This document shows positions 53,847-62,172 of a stretch of 64,000 bases of DNA, one piece after another. The first letter of the stretch is position 1. Every line of letters starts with the position of its first letter. Position numbers and translations under genes: made by a program. Source of the DNA: SHLQ01 sp964517125 (lineage in GTDB: Bacteria > Actinomycetota > Acidimicrobiia > Acidimicrobiales > SHLQ01). A model generated the notes under the pieces. It was not told the origin of the DNA. It ran no database searches and saw only the letters and a program-made list of their open reading frames with translations. The stretch is from assembly GCA_964517125.1 (NCBI GenBank), contig CAZFBD010000011.1, positions 1-64,000 on the forward strand, read 5' to 3'.

Positions 53847-55082
53847 TCAGGTCTCGAAGGCGCGGCCAACAGTCTCGCCGCGGTCGATTCCCCGAGTTGC
53901 CGAAAGGGCTGACGCCGCGAAGAACCCGGCGCCCACAACGAGCGTGAGTCGGATGGACGTGGCTTCGGCAAGCAGGCCCAGACCGATGCCGCCAATGAGC
54001 TCTCCAACACTCGTCGCCTGACCCATGAGTGAGTGGACGGTGGCACGAACTTCCGACGGAGCGTCCCGGTTCGCCCATCCTTCGAGGACCGGCCACAGCG
54101 CTTCTCGAACGCTGTCCTGAAACATGTAGCCGAGGGCGATGACAAGCACGATGTTGGTGACTGCGGCGAGCAGACCGCCGAGGGCGGCCACCACGAGCAA
54201 GGCGAACGCCAGCCGGGCCACTCCCTTGCCGGTGCGCAACCAGTGTGCGGAGGCCGCGTTGACCAACAGGCCGGCCAGCGCCAGGGCAATGAACAGGAGC
54301 CCAAGGACCGCCAACGAACCGTCATCGACATCGGCGACGTCGAGGAGGTGTTTGTAGCCCAGCCGGTCGAAGGCTTCAGCACCCATGTCGAGCAACAGAA
54401 TCACCACGACGAGCACCCGAAGTCGTGAGGTCGCGCGGACCACGGCCAGCCCGTTCCTCAACGTATCGAAGAAGCCCTGATCGTTCTCTCGGCCGGGAGT
54501 GAAGTGGTCTTCCCGCATCGCCACGGCGAAGTACACGCCAAGGCTCATCTGGAGCACACCCATGAGAACCCCGGCCCAGCGAACCGAAGTGAGCGTGCCG
54601 AACGCCATGGCAACGATGACCATGACAATCGAGACCGCAATGCCGAAGCGGTGCTTCCGCAACAGCAGCCGCTCGATGTCGTCGTCGGTGACTTCGCCGC
54701 GGCCCTTCAGCTCGTCGGTCACCCAGGCGACGTCGGCGCCCGAACGGAACGTCCAACCCACGCCAAAGATGACCTGTGCGGGCAACAGCACCAGGTAGTT
54801 CGTGCTGGCCACGGCCCAGATGAATCCGATCCCCATGACGATCTGGGCGATGATGATGGACCGCTTCCGCGACATGAGGTCGGCGACCACACCCGTGGGC
54901 GTTTCGGCAAGCAACACCGACAGCTCGAGCACCGTGCCCATGAGCACGAGCTCGATTGGGCTCAGGCCGAGCTCGACCACCCACCACACGGTCGCGACGA
55001 GCCAGAACCCCCACTCGACGCCATCGGTCAATCCAAGTCCGCGGACGAAGACCCTCGCCGGGTCGTATGTCCGCTCGGTCAC
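53847..55082 (-). CDS. MFS transporter
   Basis: 411 residues, about 12 helices. Motif-A-like loop ETPTGVVADLMSRKRSIIIA. Similar in style to the MFS protein at 23.2 kb but not a close copy. GTG 55082 overlaps the dcd stop by 4 nt, so the two are co-expressed. Convergent with the Hdr-like gene, 12 nt apart. Substrate unknown. Confidence 0.87.
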   Translation of the reverse strand: MTERTYDPARVFVRGLGLTDGVEWGFWLVATVWWVVELGLSPIELVLMGTVLELSVLLAETPTGVVADLMSRKRSIIIAQIVMGIGFIWAVASTNYLVLLPAQVIFGVGWTFRSGADVAWVTDELKGRGEVTDDDIERLLLRKHRFGIAVSIVMVIVAMAFGTLTSVRWAGVLMGVLQMSLGVYFAVAMREDHFTPGRENDQGFFDTLRNGLAVVRATSRLRVLVVVILLLDMGAEAFDRLGYKHLLDVADVDDGSLAVLGLLFIALALAGLLVNAASAHWLRTGKGVARLAFALLVVAALGGLLAAVTNIVLVIALGYMFQDSVREALWPVLEGWANRDAPSEVRATVHSLMGQATSVGELIGGIGLGLLAEATSIRLTLVVGAGFFAASALSATRGIDRGETVGRAFET

Positions 55083-55642
55083 TCGAAGTTCTTCCAGTAC
55101 CTGCTTGGGCGCGGACCAACCTGGCCCTGGTACTTGGAACCAATGACACCCGAGCCGTACGGAGTGTCGGCCTCGGTGGTCATCTGCATGAAGCTCACCT
55201 GACCCACGCGCATTCCCGGGTACAAGGTGATGGGCAGGCTGGCCACGTTCGACAGTTCGAGGGTGATCTGACCGTCCCAGCCAGCATCGATGAACCCCGC
55301 AGTCGAGTGAATGAGCAGTCCGAGGCGGCCCAGGCTGGACTTGCCTTCGAGACGAGCAACGAGATCGTTGGGCAAGGCAATGCGCTCAAGGGTGGAACCC
55401 AGGACGAACTCTCCGGGATGCAGGATGAACGGGTTCCCGTCGGACGCCTCGACCGGCTCGGTGAGGTCGCTGAGATCGGTCTTCACGTCGATGATGCCGC
55501 GGGTGTGGTTCCGAAACACGAGAAAGCGATGGTCCAGGCGCACGTCGACAGACGAAGGCTGCACGGCCTTGTCGTCCAGGGGATCGATGGCGATGCGCCC
55601 GTCGGCCAGGTTCTCGCGGATGGTGCGGTCGGAGAGAATCAC
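55079..55642 (-). CDS. dcd: dCTP deaminase
   Basis: 187 residues from GTG 55642 (start chosen to match the family's ILSDRTIRENL opening). Diagnostic motifs: VQPSSVDVRLDHRFLVFRNH, HPGEFVLGSTLERIALP, RLEGKSSLGRLGLLIHSTAG with catalytic Glu nearby, AGFIDAGWDGQITLELSN. Converts dCTP to dUTP, or directly to dUMP in bifunctional types. C-terminal region (YGSGVIGSKYQGQ) complete. Confidence 0.94.
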   Translation of the reverse strand: MILSDRTIRENLADGRIAIDPLDDKAVQPSSVDVRLDHRFLVFRNHTRGIIDVKTDLSDLTEPVEASDGNPFILHPGEFVLGSTLERIALPNDLVARLEGKSSLGRLGLLIHSTAGFIDAGWDGQITLELSNVASLPITLYPGMRVGQVSFMQMTTEADTPYGSGVIGSKYQGQVGPRPSRYWKNFE

Positions 55643-55725
55643 CCGGCCGAGACTATCGCCGGTCTCGACCATGAACATTCTCGGAACACGGCTGCCCTGC
55701 ACCCGTTGGGCCGACCACCCTCACC

Positions 55726-55731
55726 TACTCT
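55726..55731 (+). promoter_or_regulatory. -10 box TACTCT of thioredoxin-like gene
   Basis: TACTCT ends 7 nt before GTG 55739; no Shine-Dalgarno. Suggests a leaderless message. Confidence 0.45.
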
Positions 55732-55738
55732 GCTTTTC

Positions 55739-56404
55739 GTGGCCACTCGACTCGTTGCAGCACTCGTCCTCTTCGGCGCAATCGGCGCAATCGCGTTCGT
55801 CGCCCTGCAGTCCGATGACTCCGACGTCGAGTCGGTGGCGGCGGCCGCAACGACCGAAGCATCGTCAACGGCCGCCGCAGTCGCCGATGACAGCTCCGCC
55901 ACCTCCGCTGCGCCCACGACAACCACCCCAGCGATCGACCCCCCGGAGAACTACGGCCCCCGACGGGACCTGGTCAACCTCGATGGCTGGCTGAACACCG
56001 ACATCACCTCGCTCGACGATCTGGATGGTCAGGTCGTGATGGTGGAGATGTGGACCTTCGGCTGCCACAACTGCAAGGCCCGCATCCCGCACACCCAGGA
56101 TCTGTACGCCACGTACGCCGACGCAGGCTTCGAAATCGTCGGCGTCCATGCGCCCGAGTTCTCCTACGAAGCCGAAATCCCCAACATCGAAAAGGCCGTC
56201 GTCGACCTCGGGGTCACCTGGCCCGTCGCCCTCGACACCGAGAAGACCAACTTCCGGGCTTGGCAGGACGGGGGCCGACGTTTCTGGCCCCGCACCTACG
56301 TGATCGACCAGAACGGCGACGTTCGCTACGACCACATCGGCGAGGGCAGGTACGACGAACTCGAAGCCACGGTCGCCTGGCTGCTCGACAACCCACCCAC
56401 CTGA
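55739..56404 (+). CDS. Membrane-anchored thioredoxin-like (TlpA/redoxin) protein
   Basis: 221 residues. One N-terminal anchor helix (LVAALVLFGAIGAIAFVAL), a Thr/Ala-rich linker, then a thioredoxin fold with active site WTFGCHNCKARIP (CHNC) and RRFWPRTYVIDQNGDVRYDH containing the cis-Pro strand. Resembles the redoxin domain of DipZ. It likely reduces or exchanges disulfides outside the membrane, fed by the CcdA-like protein encoded next (TGATG overlap). GTG 55739. Confidence 0.87.
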   Translation: MATRLVAALVLFGAIGAIAFVALQSDDSDVESVAAAATTEASSTAAAVADDSSATSAAPTTTTPAIDPPENYGPRRDLVNLDGWLNTDITSLDDLDGQVVMVEMWTFGCHNCKARIPHTQDLYATYADAGFEIVGVHAPEFSYEAEIPNIEKAVVDLGVTWPVALDTEKTNFRAWQDGGRRFWPRTYVIDQNGDVRYDHIGEGRYDELEATVAWLLDNPPT

Positions 56405-56997
56405 TGTTCAACCTGCTGGCGGAGGGCATCGAGAGCCTCCGACTTCCCTGCAGCTGGGTCCTGCTGATCCCGGCGATCGGGCTTGCAATCTACGGACGCC
56501 GGCGATCTGCATTGATCCTCGGCTCGTATGTGCTTGCCGCGGCAGTCATTGCATTTCTGCGGTTCGGGGGCTGGTGGTTTGCAACACCATCGTCGGCGGT
56601 ACAGATACCGCTGGGACTGGCGCTGCTGGGCATCCTCTACGTCGGCTGGCGCGCCGACCGGGCACCGACGGACGTGGCGATGGGTGCGGCCTCGGGAGTC
56701 GTGGCCGCCTGGTCCTGGATTCCGTGCGTCGGACCCCGACTGGGCGACCTGTTGAACGCCGCACGCAGCGAGCCCTGGGGCCAGTTGGGCGGCACCTTCG
56801 CCTACCTGGCCGGCCTGCTCATCCCCTTCTTCATCATTGCTGCACTCGATTCGCTGTTTCCCGAATTTCGGGAACGGCTGGACCGACCCGCAATCGTGGG
56901 CGTCGGCATGGTGCTGCTCGCCATCTTCGGCGCTGCTGTCGCAACGACCATCTTCGATGACATCGCCTCGGAACTTGCTCGTCGCAGCACATTCTGA
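56404..56997 (+). CDS. CcdA/DsbD-like membrane electron-transfer protein
   Basis: 197 residues, about six helices. Two Cys in the family's helix-1 and helix-4 contexts: RLPCSWVLLIPAIG and SWIPCVGPRLGDLL. CcdA passes electrons from cytosolic thioredoxin to an outer thioredoxin-like partner, here the gene directly upstream. Start ATG 56404 shares a base with the upstream stop. Slightly divergent from classical CcdA, but the Cys-Pro contexts support the call. Confidence 0.82.
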   Translation: MFNLLAEGIESLRLPCSWVLLIPAIGLAIYGRRRSALILGSYVLAAAVIAFLRFGGWWFATPSSAVQIPLGLALLGILYVGWRADRAPTDVAMGAASGVVAAWSWIPCVGPRLGDLLNAARSEPWGQLGGTFAYLAGLLIPFFIIAALDSLFPEFRERLDRPAIVGVGMVLLAIFGAAVATTIFDDIASELARRSTF

Positions 56998-57115
56998 GCG
57001 GCGTGACCCCGCTGGCCGCCTGGTTCGAATGATCCATATCGCAGCTGGCTCTCAAGCCACCTGACGAAACACACGAAGACTGTAGGAACCTCGCCCGCAA
57101 AATGGGAGTTTCCAC

Positions 57116-57676
57116 ATGATGCGTTTCTTCAACCCCGGCCACCCCGCTGGCCGGCTCGAGTTCTTCGTCGTCAGCTTCGTGATCGCTGCGTCGCTCGTTG
57201 CGTTCAACATCTTGTTCCTGTCGTTCACGATCGTGTTCGAGACTGCCGTCATCGAATACGACGCCACGATGGTCACGGCGTTCTTCGCTGCGTACATCGT
57301 CGCTTCCGGACTGCAATGGATCAACGTGATTCGACGGTTGAAGGACCTGCACATGAATGGTGCCTGGTCGCTCATGCTCATCGCCCCGATCCTGTCGATT
57401 CCGGCCCTTCCGTTTCTCGTGGTGGCGCTGCCCGTCGACTGGGTCGAAGCCGTGATCCTCAGCATCCCTGCTGCACAGATCTTCTTCATCATGTTCCTCA
57501 CGTTCAGCCGTGGCATGAGCCGGCAGACGTACACGCCGTACGGCGACAACCCGTACAATCCCGACTCCTGGGTTCCGAAGGGTGTCTCGGTCAACGGCGG
57601 GCCTGCTGGCAAGGCCGTCACCTTCAATGGCCAGGAGCTTCGCCTTCCCGGCGAAGGCTCGCAAGAGGCCGCCTGA
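57116..57676 (+). CDS. DUF805 membrane protein
   Basis: 186 residues. Begins FFNPGHPAGRLEFFVVSFV and has NVIRRLKDLHMNGAWSLM, the two conserved DUF805 blocks, with four helices. A soluble tail of ~50 residues (YTPYGDNPYNPDSWVPKG) follows. Function unknown. GGGAG precedes ATG 57116. Confidence 0.85.
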   Translation: MMRFFNPGHPAGRLEFFVVSFVIAASLVAFNILFLSFTIVFETAVIEYDATMVTAFFAAYIVASGLQWINVIRRLKDLHMNGAWSLMLIAPILSIPALPFLVVALPVDWVEAVILSIPAAQIFFIMFLTFSRGMSRQTYTPYGDNPYNPDSWVPKGVSVNGGPAGKAVTFNGQELRLPGEGSQEAA

Positions 57677-57707
57677 CGCTGAGCTCGACGCCTGAAAGAC
57701 TGGCGGG

Positions 57708-59405
57708 GTGTTCACCACCCCACCAACGCTCTCACGTCGAACCGTCATCGCTGCCGGCTTCGGCCTGATCGCCGCAGCTTGTACGTCGCCCAGCGAGCCG
57801 GCGAACCAGACCGAAGCAGTACCGTCGACAACCGACGGCGGCCCGGAGTCGACGACAGCGCCCACGTCGACGCCAGAAACGACAACCACCACAGAGCCCC
57901 AACTGGCGGCGGTGGAACCACCGCCGTTCGACGGTGCCTTCCCCTTCGCCCTCGGTGTTGCCTCTGGCGACCCCGACGCCACCTCGGTACTCCTCTGGAC
58001 CCGACTCATCGACGCTGGCCTCGAAGACACGCAACCCATCGCCGTCGACATCGCAACCGACGAGGCATTCACCGACCTCCTGCACAGCTCGCTCCAAACC
58101 ACGGTGGCCGAGCACGCGCACACGCTCCATCACGAGGTCGGCGATCTGCCGTCGGACTCGTGGTTCTGGTACCGATTCCGCGTCGGCGAACACACCTCGG
58201 CCGCCGGGCGTGCCCGAACCGCTCCAGCAGCCGACTCGGACACCAACCTGCGTTTCGCATTCTCCTCGTGTCAGAACTGGGAGAGCGGAGCGTACGGAGC
58301 CCACCGCCTGCTCGCCGAGACCGACCATGACCTGTTCGTGTGGCTCGGCGACTACATCTACGAATACGGACCGAGCGACACCCCCGACGTCGTCACCTCG
58401 GCAGGCCTGCGAGTCCATGACAGCCCCGAGGTCACCGACCTCGATGCCTATCGGAAGCGGTACGAGCTCTATCGCTCCGACCCACATCTGCAGGCGCATC
58501 ACGCAGCCCGCCCGTGGGTCGTGGTCTGGGACGATCACGAGGTGGACAACAACCACGCCGGCCCCACGTCGGCCGACGAGCAAGCAGACTTCGATGCGCG
58601 TCGACAGGCCGCCTACAAGGCGTGGTGGGAGCACATGCCGGTCCGGTTCGCCCCGCCAACCGGGGGCGACTTCCAGATCCACCGAACGATGCAGTGGGGC
58701 CAGCTCCTCAACCTGCACATGCTCGACGGCCGACAGTATCGGGATCCGCAACCCACCGACGGCGAACCGGTCGTGCTGCCGGGCGTCGCCGACTTCGGCC
58801 TGAGGACGATGGGGCCAACAGCGCTGAGTCCCGATCAGTCCATGCTCGGCCCGGGCCAGGAGGTGTGGCTTCAGGACCAGCTCGCCACAAGCTCCGCCCG
58901 ATGGAACGCGCTGGGCAACCAGGTGTACATGCATGGCCTCAACGCCCTCCCCGGCAGCACGCCGTCGACCAACACCGACACCTGGGACGGCTATTCGGGC
59001 GCCCGGCGAACCCTGCTCGAAGGGGCCCTCGACAGCGGTGTCCGGAACCTCGTCGTCCTCACCGGCGATTTCCATTCGACATCGGTTGGCGACGTGCGGA
59101 CCGACCCGTACGACCCCTCCACACCCATCGTCGCCACCGAGTTGATGGCTCCGGCGATCAGCTCGAGGTTCCCGGAACAACTCCGATCGTTCGCACCCAT
59201 CGTCCTTGCCCTCAACCCGCAGGTGCGCTGGTTCGACCCGGACAACGGCTGGATGTCGTGCGAAGTGACGCCCGAAACCTGGACCACCGACGTCATGCTT
59301 CTGGCCGATGTCACCAACGAAATGACCACCGCCCGTTCTGCGGCCACCATCGTTGTCAACGACGGAATCGCGGGTGCTGGGGAGATCACCGAGCGTTCGG
59401 CATGA
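57708..59405 (+). CDS. PhoD-like alkaline phosphatase (Tat-exported)
   Basis: 565 residues. Twin-Arg signal SRRTVIAAGFGLIAAACTS with a lipobox Cys, so likely a Tat-exported lipoprotein. N-terminal FPFALGVASGDPDATSVLLW, then PhoD metal-site motifs FAFSSCQNWE, LFVWLGDYIYEYG, VWDDHEVDNNHAG, LTGDFHSTSVG. PhoD enzymes use Fe3+ and Ca2+ to release phosphate from mono- and diesters outside the cell. Gene starts GTG 57708. Confidence 0.92.
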   Translation: MFTTPPTLSRRTVIAAGFGLIAAACTSPSEPANQTEAVPSTTDGGPESTTAPTSTPETTTTTEPQLAAVEPPPFDGAFPFALGVASGDPDATSVLLWTRLIDAGLEDTQPIAVDIATDEAFTDLLHSSLQTTVAEHAHTLHHEVGDLPSDSWFWYRFRVGEHTSAAGRARTAPAADSDTNLRFAFSSCQNWESGAYGAHRLLAETDHDLFVWLGDYIYEYGPSDTPDVVTSAGLRVHDSPEVTDLDAYRKRYELYRSDPHLQAHHAARPWVVVWDDHEVDNNHAGPTSADEQADFDARRQAAYKAWWEHMPVRFAPPTGGDFQIHRTMQWGQLLNLHMLDGRQYRDPQPTDGEPVVLPGVADFGLRTMGPTALSPDQSMLGPGQEVWLQDQLATSSARWNALGNQVYMHGLNALPGSTPSTNTDTWDGYSGARRTLLEGALDSGVRNLVVLTGDFHSTSVGDVRTDPYDPSTPIVATELMAPAISSRFPEQLRSFAPIVLALNPQVRWFDPDNGWMSCEVTPETWTTDVMLLADVTNEMTTARSAATIVVNDGIAGAGEITERSA

Positions 59406-59420
59406 GTGGCATTCGTCACC

Positions 59421-59426
59421 TAGTAT
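59421..59426 (+). promoter_or_regulatory. -10 box TAGTAT of glgC
   Basis: TAGTAT ends 7 nt before GTG 59434; no Shine-Dalgarno. Consistent with a leaderless glgC message. Confidence 0.5.
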
Positions 59427-59433
59427 CGGCCTT

Positions 59434-60681
59434 GTGCTCAACCCTCGTCGCCGTCCTGCCGTCCTCTGCATGGTTCTTGCGGGAGGTGAGGGAAAACGCC
59501 TCATGCCCCTCACGGCCCAACGAGCGAAACCCGCTGTGCCGTTCGGTGGCCGCTACCGGCTGATCGACTTCGCAATTTCCAACCTCGTGAACTCCGGCTA
59601 TCGCAAGGTCGTCGTGCTCACGCAGTACAAGTCGCACAGCCTCGACGTCCACATCTCCAAGACGTGGAACCTGTCGAGCGAACTCGGCAACTACATCACG
59701 ACCGTGCCGGCCCAGATGCGCCGCGGCCCCCAGTGGTTCACCGGATCACTCGATGCCATCTACCAGAACTTCAACCTGATCGATGATGAACGCCCCGAAC
59801 ACATCATCGTGTTCGGCGCCGATCACATCTACCGCATGGACGCCCGGCAGATGCTCGACTCCCACATCTCCAGTGGTGCGGGCGCCACCGTCGCCGGCAT
59901 TCGGGTCCCCCGATCCGATGCCTCGCAGTTCGGCGTCATCGAGGTCGGAGCTGGGTCGAACAAGATCCAGCAGTTTCGCGAAAAGCCCACCGATGCGGTG
60001 GGCCTGCCCGACTCGCCCGATGAAGTCCTCGCCTCCATGGGCAACTACATCTTCTCGACCGAACTGCTCATGGAGATGGCCGCCGAGGACGCCGACGACT
60101 CGGCGTCCAACCACGACATTGGGGGCGATCTCATCCCGCGCCTCGTCGACCGTGGCGACGCCCACGTGTACGACTACACCCAGAATGTGGTGCCAGGCGA
60201 CACCGATCACAACCGGCACTACTGGCGCGATGTCGGAACCATCGACTCCTACTTCGACGCCAACCTCGACCTCGTCGTGCCGCAACCCATCTTCACGCTG
60301 TACAACCCCGACTGGCCCATCTACTCCTACAGCCGGAATCTGCCTCCTGCGAAGTTCATCGCCGACCCCGACGCCGGAGACCCGCATGTGGTCAATGCAC
60401 TCGTCCACAGTGGCGTCATCGTGAAGGGTGCTCGGGTCGATACTGCAGTGCTCTCCACCGGGGCCCACGTTGGTGGGGGCGCCGATCTGGAGCGAGTGGT
60501 GCTGCTCGACGACGTTCGTATCGGCGAAGGCTCCGTGCTGCGCAACTGTGTGGTCGACAAGAACGTTCACATTCCGCCCGGCACCACCATCGGGGTCGAT
60601 CACGAGGCCGACGTCGAGCGCTTCAGCGTCAGCGCTGGTGGCGTAGTCGTCATCCCGAAGAACAGCGTCCTCGAGGCCTGA
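59434..60681 (+). CDS. glgC: Glucose-1-phosphate adenylyltransferase
   Basis: 415 residues. MVLAGGEGKRLMPLTAQRAK, PAVPFGGRYRLIDFAISN, GTADA-like stretch changed to GSLDAIYQNFNLI, FGADHIYRMDARQML, IQQFREKP, YWRDVGTIDSYFDANLDLV, and a C-terminal left-handed helix domain. Makes ADP-glucose for glycogen. GTG 59434 gives MLNPRRRPAVLCMV. Ends 6 nt from the convergent glgA. Confidence 0.95.
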   Translation: MLNPRRRPAVLCMVLAGGEGKRLMPLTAQRAKPAVPFGGRYRLIDFAISNLVNSGYRKVVVLTQYKSHSLDVHISKTWNLSSELGNYITTVPAQMRRGPQWFTGSLDAIYQNFNLIDDERPEHIIVFGADHIYRMDARQMLDSHISSGAGATVAGIRVPRSDASQFGVIEVGAGSNKIQQFREKPTDAVGLPDSPDEVLASMGNYIFSTELLMEMAAEDADDSASNHDIGGDLIPRLVDRGDAHVYDYTQNVVPGDTDHNRHYWRDVGTIDSYFDANLDLVVPQPIFTLYNPDWPIYSYSRNLPPAKFIADPDAGDPHVVNALVHSGVIVKGARVDTAVLSTGAHVGGGADLERVVLLDDVRIGEGSVLRNCVVDKNVHIPPGTTIGVDHEADVERFSVSAGGVVVIPKNSVLEA

Positions 60682-60687
60682 CTCGTC

Positions 60688-62088
60688 TCAGCCTTTCGGT
60701 CGACTGATGTCCTTGTAGAGCGTCACATGCTGGTCGGCCGGCCCTTCCCAGGACCAGTCCTCGACCATGCCCGTGCGCTGAATCGTGCGGCGGCGAGCCA
60801 GGTCGCGCCACCCGGCGACGGCACGGTGCAGGGCATCAAGCACGCCAACTCCGTCGACGGTCAGGGCCATGAATCCATTGCCCGCGCCCGCCGATTCGGG
60901 ATCGTCGGCATCGACCACGGTATCCACCAGGCCACCAACCGGCGTCACGACCGGAATCGACCCGTAGGCCATGGCCTGCATCTGGGCGAGACCGCAGGGC
61001 TCAAACCGACTCGGCATCAGGAACAGGTCGCTACCGGCAAAGATCTGATGTGCCAGCCGCACGTCGTACCCATCGGTGAAATGGAGCTGGTCAGGAAAAC
61101 GGCCAGCCAGGTCCCGAGCCCACAGCGCCAGCCGCTCATCGCCGGAACCGAGCAGCACAAGGCGGGCACCCATGCGTTCCAGGTACGGCACAAGACCCAG
61201 CGCGATGTCCAGGCCCTTCTGGTCGACGAGCCGGGTCACCATCCCGACCACGGCCCGGTCATCGGATTCCCATCCGACTGCATCGAGCAGCGCATCCCGA
61301 GCCACCGTCTTGGCCGACGGATCTCCTGAGCTGTACCCAACGGACAGCATGGGGTCCGATTCCGGACTCCAGATGCTCGAGTCGATGCCGTTGCGGATGC
61401 CCAGCAGCTCGGATCCCCGAGCCTCCAAGAGTGCGTGCAGCCCAGCGCTGCGAGCCGGGTCAAGAATCTCGTCGGCATAGTTGGGGCTGACAGCCACGAC
61501 CCGATCCGCCAACTTGATCGCACCCGCTGCCGGGTTGAGCGTTCCGTAGCGATCGAACGCCGCAGCCCGATCTCCCGGAATGTCACGCAGCCAACCAATG
61601 TCGGTCTCGCCCTGATACCCAAGCGTGTGGATGGTGTAGACCGACGGAATCTCGGTCCACGCAAGTGCCAGCGCCGTGTGCCAGTCGTTGAGGTGAAGAA
61701 CGTCGGGTTCGCAGATGTCCACCAGCGCAGCCACAGCGGCCGAGAACCCGAAGAATCGCTCGGTGTTGTCGGCCCAGCCTGTGCCCGCCGCGTCGACGTA
61801 GGGATTCGGTTTGGCCATCCCCGGCACACTCACCAGGTGCACCTCACCAAGCTGAGGCGCGGTACCGCTTCGAAGGCTGGCCGGGCTGGCCCAGTCGGGC
61901 AGATGCAGCTCTCGAACCGACTCCCCCTCAAGGGGAAAGCCGTCGTAGTCGGGCAGCACGACGATGGGCTCCACGTCCTCGCGAACCCGTAGCGCACGAA
62001 TCAACCCGGCCGACGCTTCGGCCAGGCCGCCGACGCGGGCAATCGGCGACGCTTCGGCCGATGCGAACAGCACCTTGATCTGGTTCAC
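60688..62088 (-). CDS. glgA: Glycogen synthase (GT5)
   Basis: 466 residues from GTG 62088. GT5 motifs: IKVLFASAEASPIARVGGLA, DVLHLNDWHTAL, VSPNYADEI, GIRNGIDSSIWSPESDP, VTRLVDQKGLDI, and C-terminal SRFEPCGLAQMQAMAYGSIP. The ADP-glucose KxGGL motif reads RVGGL, with Arg replacing the usual Lys. Pairs with glgC, tail to tail. Codons upstream of 62088 add a non-conserved head. Confidence 0.9.
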   Translation of the reverse strand: MNQIKVLFASAEASPIARVGGLAEASAGLIRALRVREDVEPIVVLPDYDGFPLEGESVRELHLPDWASPASLRSGTAPQLGEVHLVSVPGMAKPNPYVDAAGTGWADNTERFFGFSAAVAALVDICEPDVLHLNDWHTALALAWTEIPSVYTIHTLGYQGETDIGWLRDIPGDRAAAFDRYGTLNPAAGAIKLADRVVAVSPNYADEILDPARSAGLHALLEARGSELLGIRNGIDSSIWSPESDPMLSVGYSSGDPSAKTVARDALLDAVGWESDDRAVVGMVTRLVDQKGLDIALGLVPYLERMGARLVLLGSGDERLALWARDLAGRFPDQLHFTDGYDVRLAHQIFAGSDLFLMPSRFEPCGLAQMQAMAYGSIPVVTPVGGLVDTVVDADDPESAGAGNGFMALTVDGVGVLDALHRAVAGWRDLARRRTIQRTGMVEDWSWEGPADQHVTLYKDISRPKG

Positions 62089-62160
62089 CGACGAAGCCTC
62101 CTCCCTGCTGTGGCCAGTGTCCACCCCGTGGTCTGGTTTCGCAAAACCGGCCGATGGCTC

Positions 62161-62166
62161 CATACT
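62161..62166 (+). promoter_or_regulatory. -10 box CATACT of L-serine dehydratase gene
   Basis: CATACT ends 6 nt before ATG 62173; no Shine-Dalgarno. Weak match at the first base. Confidence 0.35.
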
Positions 62167-62172
62167 CGGACC

